Shown: positions 60,508 to 64,000 of the stretch, piece by piece
Layout of the letters: every line of letters begins with the position of its first letter
Position numbering within the stretch: the first letter of the stretch is position 1
Source: JADGQN01 sp035315185
GTDB lineage: Bacteria > Desulfobacterota > Syntrophorhabdia > Syntrophorhabdales > WCHB1-27
Direction: 5' to 3'
Length of the DNA stretch: 64,000 nt
NCBI GenBank assembly: GCA_035315185.1
Contig: DATFYE010000145.1
Span: forward strand, 16,416-80,415
Notes under the pieces: generated by a model
The model's database searches: none
The model's input: only the letters and a program-made list of their open reading frames with translations
Told to the model about the DNA's origin: nothing
Position numbers and translations under genes: made by a program

Positions 60508-61485
60508 ATGAAACGACTTATTGTTATGGCCGCAGCAGTCACGTCGATCATTTCATTAAACCTCGCGGCTGCGCCGGCTTACGCTCAGTCGTACCCCAAT
60601 CGCGCCATTCAGCTGATCATCCCGATCCCCGCGGGAGGCGGGGGAGATGTGAACGGCAGAATCCTGGCTGACGATCTGGGGAAGATCCTGGGGCAACAGA
60701 TCATCGTCACAAACAAGCCGGGGGCTTCGGACACGCTGGGCACGGATGCACTGGCCAAGAGCAAGAAAGATGGTTATACACTCGGATATTCGAGCGCCGG
60801 AGCGATGGTCTATTCCCGGGTGACCAATCCGGAGTCCGTTCCCTACGATCCTGTCAAGGATTTCGACCCTCTGTCTCTTCATACTTTCTACCCTTTATCC
60901 GTGGCGGTACAGGCCAACTCACCCTGGAAGACCTTCAAGGAATTGATCGATTATGCCAAGAAAAATCCGGGTAAACTGCGCGTGAGCACGGCCGGCATGG
61001 GAACCGCGGCGAACTTCGACGTGGAGATTGTCCAGTCAGTGACCGGCGCGCAATTTACACATGTGCCCTTCAAAGGCGGAGAGGCTGTCGTCACAGCTCT
61101 GCTGGGAGGGCACGTGGAAGTGAGTTTTGATATCGTGGGTAAGTTCATGCCTCATGTTGACGCGGGGAAGCTCCGGCTTTTACTCATCAGCAAGAAGACT
61201 TCCATTTATCCGAACCTCCCTACCCTCACAGAATTGGGCTATAAACGGGATATGCTCTCGGGGTGGCACGCCATGTTCGGTCCCGCGGGCATGCCGGAAG
61301 ACGTAAAGAAGGTCCTCGTTCCCGCGATAGAAAAAGCGGTAGATAGTCCCGATGGAAAAGCCAAGATAGAAAAAATAGGATACGTTGTGCAATACAAATC
61401 TCCTGCGGAATTGAGGAAATTAATCATCGATGATTACGAGACCGCGCATGGCATAGCGGTGAGGTTAGGCTTGCAGAGTAAATGA
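60508..61485 (+). CDS. Tripartite tricarboxylate transporter substrate-binding protein (TctC)
   Basis: 325 aa. Signal peptide ends APAYAQS, followed by the Bug-family start YPNRAIQLIIPIPAGGGGD and NKPGASDTLGTDALAKSKKDGYT. TctC/Bug proteins bind carboxylates such as citrate, or aromatic acids, in the periplasm and pass them to TctAB. The gene is first in a complete three-gene transporter operon, which argues for a direct transport role and not an orphan receptor. Confidence 0.93.
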   Translation: MKRLIVMAAAVTSIISLNLAAAPAYAQSYPNRAIQLIIPIPAGGGGDVNGRILADDLGKILGQQIIVTNKPGASDTLGTDALAKSKKDGYTLGYSSAGAMVYSRVTNPESVPYDPVKDFDPLSLHTFYPLSVAVQANSPWKTFKELIDYAKKNPGKLRVSTAGMGTAANFDVEIVQSVTGAQFTHVPFKGGEAVVTALLGGHVEVSFDIVGKFMPHVDAGKLRLLLISKKTSIYPNLPTLTELGYKRDMLSGWHAMFGPAGMPEDVKKVLVPAIEKAVDSPDGKAKIEKIGYVVQYKSPAELRKLIIDDYETAHGIAVRLGLQSK

Positions 61486-61538
61486 CGCCCGAGTTCACGT
61501 AGACCAATGTAAGACGGAAGGACCAAGGAGACATTTTC

Positions 61539-62009
61539 ATGAGCAAATCAGACAAGATCAGTGGATTCTTCTGGCTTCTTTTCGGGATACTGGTGAGCGT
61601 TGAATCGGCCCGTCTGGGGCTGGGGACGCTTCACCGGCCGGGCCCTGGATTTCTTTTTTTCTATACAGGGATTTTTGTTTCGATCATCTCCCTTATCATC
61701 CTCACAAGTGCATTCCTCACCAATAAAATGGAAGGGGTCAGGGAGAACATTTTTGGGGCGTCTCGAAATATTTGGAAAGCCGTTTACGTTTTGATTGCCA
61801 TCTTTCTGTATGCCCTGCTTATGGAACCACTGGGCTTCATTCCGGTGACCTTATTGCTATTTCTTTTTATTCTGGGAATTCTTGAAAGGAAGCGATGGAT
61901 TGTGACCATGCTGACAAGCGTTGCAGTGACTGCGGCAGCCTACCTGATCTTTGAAACAGCCTTGCAATCGCAGCTTCCTAAGGGAGTCCTCGAGTTCTTG
62001 AGATTCTGA
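61539..62009 (+). CDS. Tripartite tricarboxylate transporter small membrane subunit (TctB)
   Basis: 156 aa with four hydrophobic segments, typical of TctB (for example GLGTLHRPGPGFLFFYTGIF and AVTAAAYLIFETAL). The small subunit completes the membrane unit with TctA. It lies 53 bases after tctC and 17 before tctA. Confidence 0.88.
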   Translation: MSKSDKISGFFWLLFGILVSVESARLGLGTLHRPGPGFLFFYTGIFVSIISLIILTSAFLTNKMEGVRENIFGASRNIWKAVYVLIAIFLYALLMEPLGFIPVTLLLFLFILGILERKRWIVTMLTSVAVTAAAYLIFETALQSQLPKGVLEFLRF

Positions 62010-62026
62010 AAACGAACGGATAAGCC

Positions 62027-63520
62027 ATGGATGTGATCCATAACGTACTTTTCGGATTTCAAGTCGCCTTACAACCCATCAATCTGATGTACTGTTTTAT
62101 GGGAACCCTCATCGGTACATTGGTAGGTGTTTTGCCCGGCCTGGGACCTGCTGCTGCCATAGCTTTGCTTCTGCCCTCCACCTTTCATACGACACCCGTT
62201 TCAGCAACGATTATGTTGGCCGGGATTTACTATGGCGCTATGTACGGCGGCTCCACGACCTCCATCCTGGTGAATATTCCCGGAGAAGCAGCCTCTGTCG
62301 TCACCTGCCTGGACGGCCACAAGATGGCCCTCAAGGGAAGGGCGGGTCCCGCGCTCGGGATTGCCGCCTTCGGCTCTTTCATTGCCGGAACATTCGGGGT
62401 TATAGCACTGACCATTACAGGCCCGCTTTTATCCGGCGTGGCGCTCAGGTTCGGACCTCCTGAATATTTTGCCATGATGATTGTCGGCATTACCGTTCTC
62501 ACGTATCTCAGCAGCGGCTCCATGCTCAAGTCCCTGTTAATGGCTGCAGTAGGCCTGATTCTCGGCGGAATCGGCATGGACGCCATCAGCGGGAAATACC
62601 GGTTCACGTATGGCCTCCAGGTGCTTGCGGATGGAGTGGGGCTTGTCCCTGTTGTCATGGGTCTTTTTGGGATCACCGAGGTGCTTGAGAACCTTGAAAC
62701 CGAGATCAAGCGGGATATCGTGTCGACGAAGTTCAAGAATCTTTTCCCCACGCTTCAGGATTGGAAAGACTCTGCCGGGCCCATCGGACGGGGCACAATC
62801 CTCGGCTTCTTTCTGGGACTTGTCCCCGGGGGAGGAGCCATCATTGCTTCGTTCGCGTCCTACGCCATCGAAAAAAAGGTCGCAAAGAATCCGGAAGAAT
62901 TCGGTCACGGCGCCATACAGGGGGTGGCAGGGCCTGAGTCAGCGAATAACTCCGCCGCCAGCGGGAATTTCATCCCACTCCTGACACTGGGGATTCCCTG
63001 CAATGCTGTCATGGCCATTCTCCTGGGTGCGCTGATGATTCATGGTTTGCAGCCCGGGCCGCTCCTGATGACCAAGGCTCCTGATCTTTTCTGGGGGACT
63101 ATTGTGAGCATGTACATCGGGAATGTGATGCTTCTGGTCCTCAATCTCCCGCTGATCGGGCTCTGGGTGAAGGTCTTGAAGGTACCTTACTATCTTCTCT
63201 ATCCTTTGATCCTGCTCTTTTGTCTCATCGGAGCCTACAGCCTCAACAACAGTGCCGGTGACGTCCTGGTGATGCTCATTTTCGGCATTGTTGGCTATCT
63301 GATGAGAAAGTTCCGCTACGACGGCGCCCCGCTGGTCCTTGCCCTGGTCCTGGGGCCAATGCTGGAAGAGGCCTTCCGCCAGTCCCTGATGCTCTCCAAA
63401 GGAGATTTCTCTATTTTCATTTCGAGGCCCTTATCACTTGCTTTCCTGATCATTGCGGCTCTGTTGATCATTCTCCCCATCATCACGCAGCGAAAGAAGC
63501 TTGCGACCCTGGAGGAATGA
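62027..63520 (+). CDS. Tripartite tricarboxylate transporter large membrane subunit (TctA)
   Basis: 497 aa with about 12 membrane segments. Family signature glycines and prolines appear in GTLVGVLPGLGPAAAIALLLP near residue 30 and in GFFLGLVPGGGAIIASFASY, the two inverted-repeat motifs that line the substrate path. It imports a carboxylate with H+ or Na+. The genes nearby (amidohydrolases and molybdoenzyme) could process the imported acid, an inference from position only. Confidence 0.93.
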   Translation: MDVIHNVLFGFQVALQPINLMYCFMGTLIGTLVGVLPGLGPAAAIALLLPSTFHTTPVSATIMLAGIYYGAMYGGSTTSILVNIPGEAASVVTCLDGHKMALKGRAGPALGIAAFGSFIAGTFGVIALTITGPLLSGVALRFGPPEYFAMMIVGITVLTYLSSGSMLKSLLMAAVGLILGGIGMDAISGKYRFTYGLQVLADGVGLVPVVMGLFGITEVLENLETEIKRDIVSTKFKNLFPTLQDWKDSAGPIGRGTILGFFLGLVPGGGAIIASFASYAIEKKVAKNPEEFGHGAIQGVAGPESANNSAASGNFIPLLTLGIPCNAVMAILLGALMIHGLQPGPLLMTKAPDLFWGTIVSMYIGNVMLLVLNLPLIGLWVKVLKVPYYLLYPLILLFCLIGAYSLNNSAGDVLVMLIFGIVGYLMRKFRYDGAPLVLALVLGPMLEEAFRQSLMLSKGDFSIFISRPLSLAFLIIAALLIILPIITQRKKLATLEE

Positions 63521-63603
63521 AGCAGACCGCTTCGCTAGGTCTATGCTAACTGAAATCTCCTACTGGTTCAGAAAATCGAATGTTAACGAGTTTAGGAAGA
63601 AGC

Positions 63604-63640
63604 AGACAAGTTGTCGGGTATGTCAAGACAAGTTGTCGGG
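63604..63640. repeat. Direct repeat of a palindromic AGACAAGTTGTCGGG word
   Basis: AGACAAGTTGTCGGG occurs at 63604-63618 and again at 63626-63640, a 22-bp period. Each copy holds GACAA-G-TTGTC, itself a palindrome. The sites lie in the gap after tctA and could be protein-binding sites or remnants of a mobile-element end. Confidence 0.55.
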
Positions 63641-63735
63641 CATTGACTCCACGTACAACTATGGTATTCAGGACCAACCAAGAGGATTGAACATTCCCAA
63701 CTGAAAGAGAGAGCGCTTCCCTGCTCCCGAGCCTT

Positions 63736-64000
63736 TCACTTCACCCGCATCGCCGGGTCCCCGATCAGGTTCCACGTCTTCCTCACATCCGGATCAGTCG
63801 TAGCCGTCTTGGCCCTAACAACGGCCTGCCCTATGGTGGCATGCACCCCTGAGAAGAGCACCCTGATCAACTCCTGGTTCATAACGGACTGTGGCCCGGG
63901 GTCGGTCAGGCCTGAGGATGCAAAGACCGCTACCGCCCCTCCCTGGGGCGCGAGGATGAGCGCTTCAGCCAGGCTCTCCGTATAGACATCCTGGAAGAGG
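63736..64000 (-). CDS. C-terminal part of a C25 (gingipain-type) peptidase-like protein, cut by the window edge
   Basis: 87 codons and stop are inside the window; the gene continues beyond base 64000. The frame reads ESLAEALILAPQGGAVAVFA, then SSGLTDPGPQSVMNQEL, IGQAVVRAK and a closing NLIGDPAMRVK. This ending (AAVFASSGLT, IGEAVRRAK, GDPAMRL) is characteristic of C25-type caspase-fold peptidase domains in large secreted proteins. Catalytic residues would lie upstream, outside the window. Confidence 0.7.
   Translation of the reverse strand, partial: LFQDVYTESLAEALILAPQGGAVAVFASSGLTDPGPQSVMNQELIRVLFSGVHATIGQAVVRAKTATTDPDVRKTWNLIGDPAMRVK

Noticed and set aside
63501..63704. 67-codon plus-strand frame overlapping the tctA end
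   Set aside because: It covers the AGACAAGTTGTCGGG repeats, overlaps tctA and has no binding site.

Overview
The window reads as a chromosomal segment of an anaerobic, Gram-negative bacterium. The best guess is a syntrophic Desulfobacterota/Deltaproteobacteria lineage resembling Syntrophorhabdus; this is inferred from gene content, not from a marker-gene comparison. Supporting content includes multiheme c-type cytochromes with the ResB/CcsB (System II) maturation pair, a Tat-exported molybdopterin oxidoreductase, a selenocysteine elongation factor (SelB), an acyl-CoA oxidation operon, a tripartite tricarboxylate transporter, Lnt and a PagL-like lipid A deacylase (outer membrane), and no oxygen-respiration genes.

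Layout. 1-6.1 kb: a minus-strand run (DUF3047, Sir2, ThDP enzyme, SDR+Nudix, membrane dihaem cytochrome). 6.2-11.9 kb: MalY-like aminotransferase, HD phosphohydrolase + shikimate kinase, cold-shock protein, radical SAM protein, histone-deacetylase-like enzyme. 11.9-15.5 kb: minus operon tetrahaem cytochrome-resB-ccsB-purQ-HU. 15.6-22.2 kb: MetE-like protein, a 97-aa protein coupled to an HDOD protein, and a TolC/EmrA/EmrB-type efflux set. 22.3-27.8 kb: Moco sulfite-oxidase-family protein, metal chaperone, RmuC, and hrcA-grpE-dnaJ without dnaK. 28-34.9 kb: orphan solute-binding protein + LarA-like racemase, phoH-ybeY-lnt, MA-type metallopeptidase. 35-40.8 kb: two MBL-fold paralogues and the hbd-ech-thiolase-DUF35 operon with a clear terminator. 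40.9-49.9 kb: PagL-like, nuclease, ExeA-like ATPase, selB, an FKBP isomerase, a Gly/Tyr-rich secreted protein coupled to a lipoprotein, and a B12-radical SAM enzyme. 50-57.2 kb: DD-carboxypeptidase + M48 protease, two tandem ionotropic-glutamate-receptor-like channel proteins, two tandem amidohydrolases. 57.2-64 kb: molybdopterin oxidoreductase with its Fe-S subunit, TctCBA transporter, and the 3' end of a C25-type peptidase gene.

The two strongest unusual signals are these. (1) A dispersed family of ~125-bp imperfect palindromes occurs at least nine times. Paired arms covary, three copies start exactly on the final base of a stop codon, and one copy sits in frame inside the signal peptide of an FKBP isomerase, so that removing 126 bp restores a textbook signal peptide. 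This resembles the Rickettsia palindromic elements in behaviour. (2) Two overlapping genes encode prokaryotic glutamate-receptor-like channels that share a pore loop WAGSTLASG in place of the K+-type TVGYG filter. A further background feature is short-word repeats arranged as inverted pairs, mostly in gaps between convergent genes.
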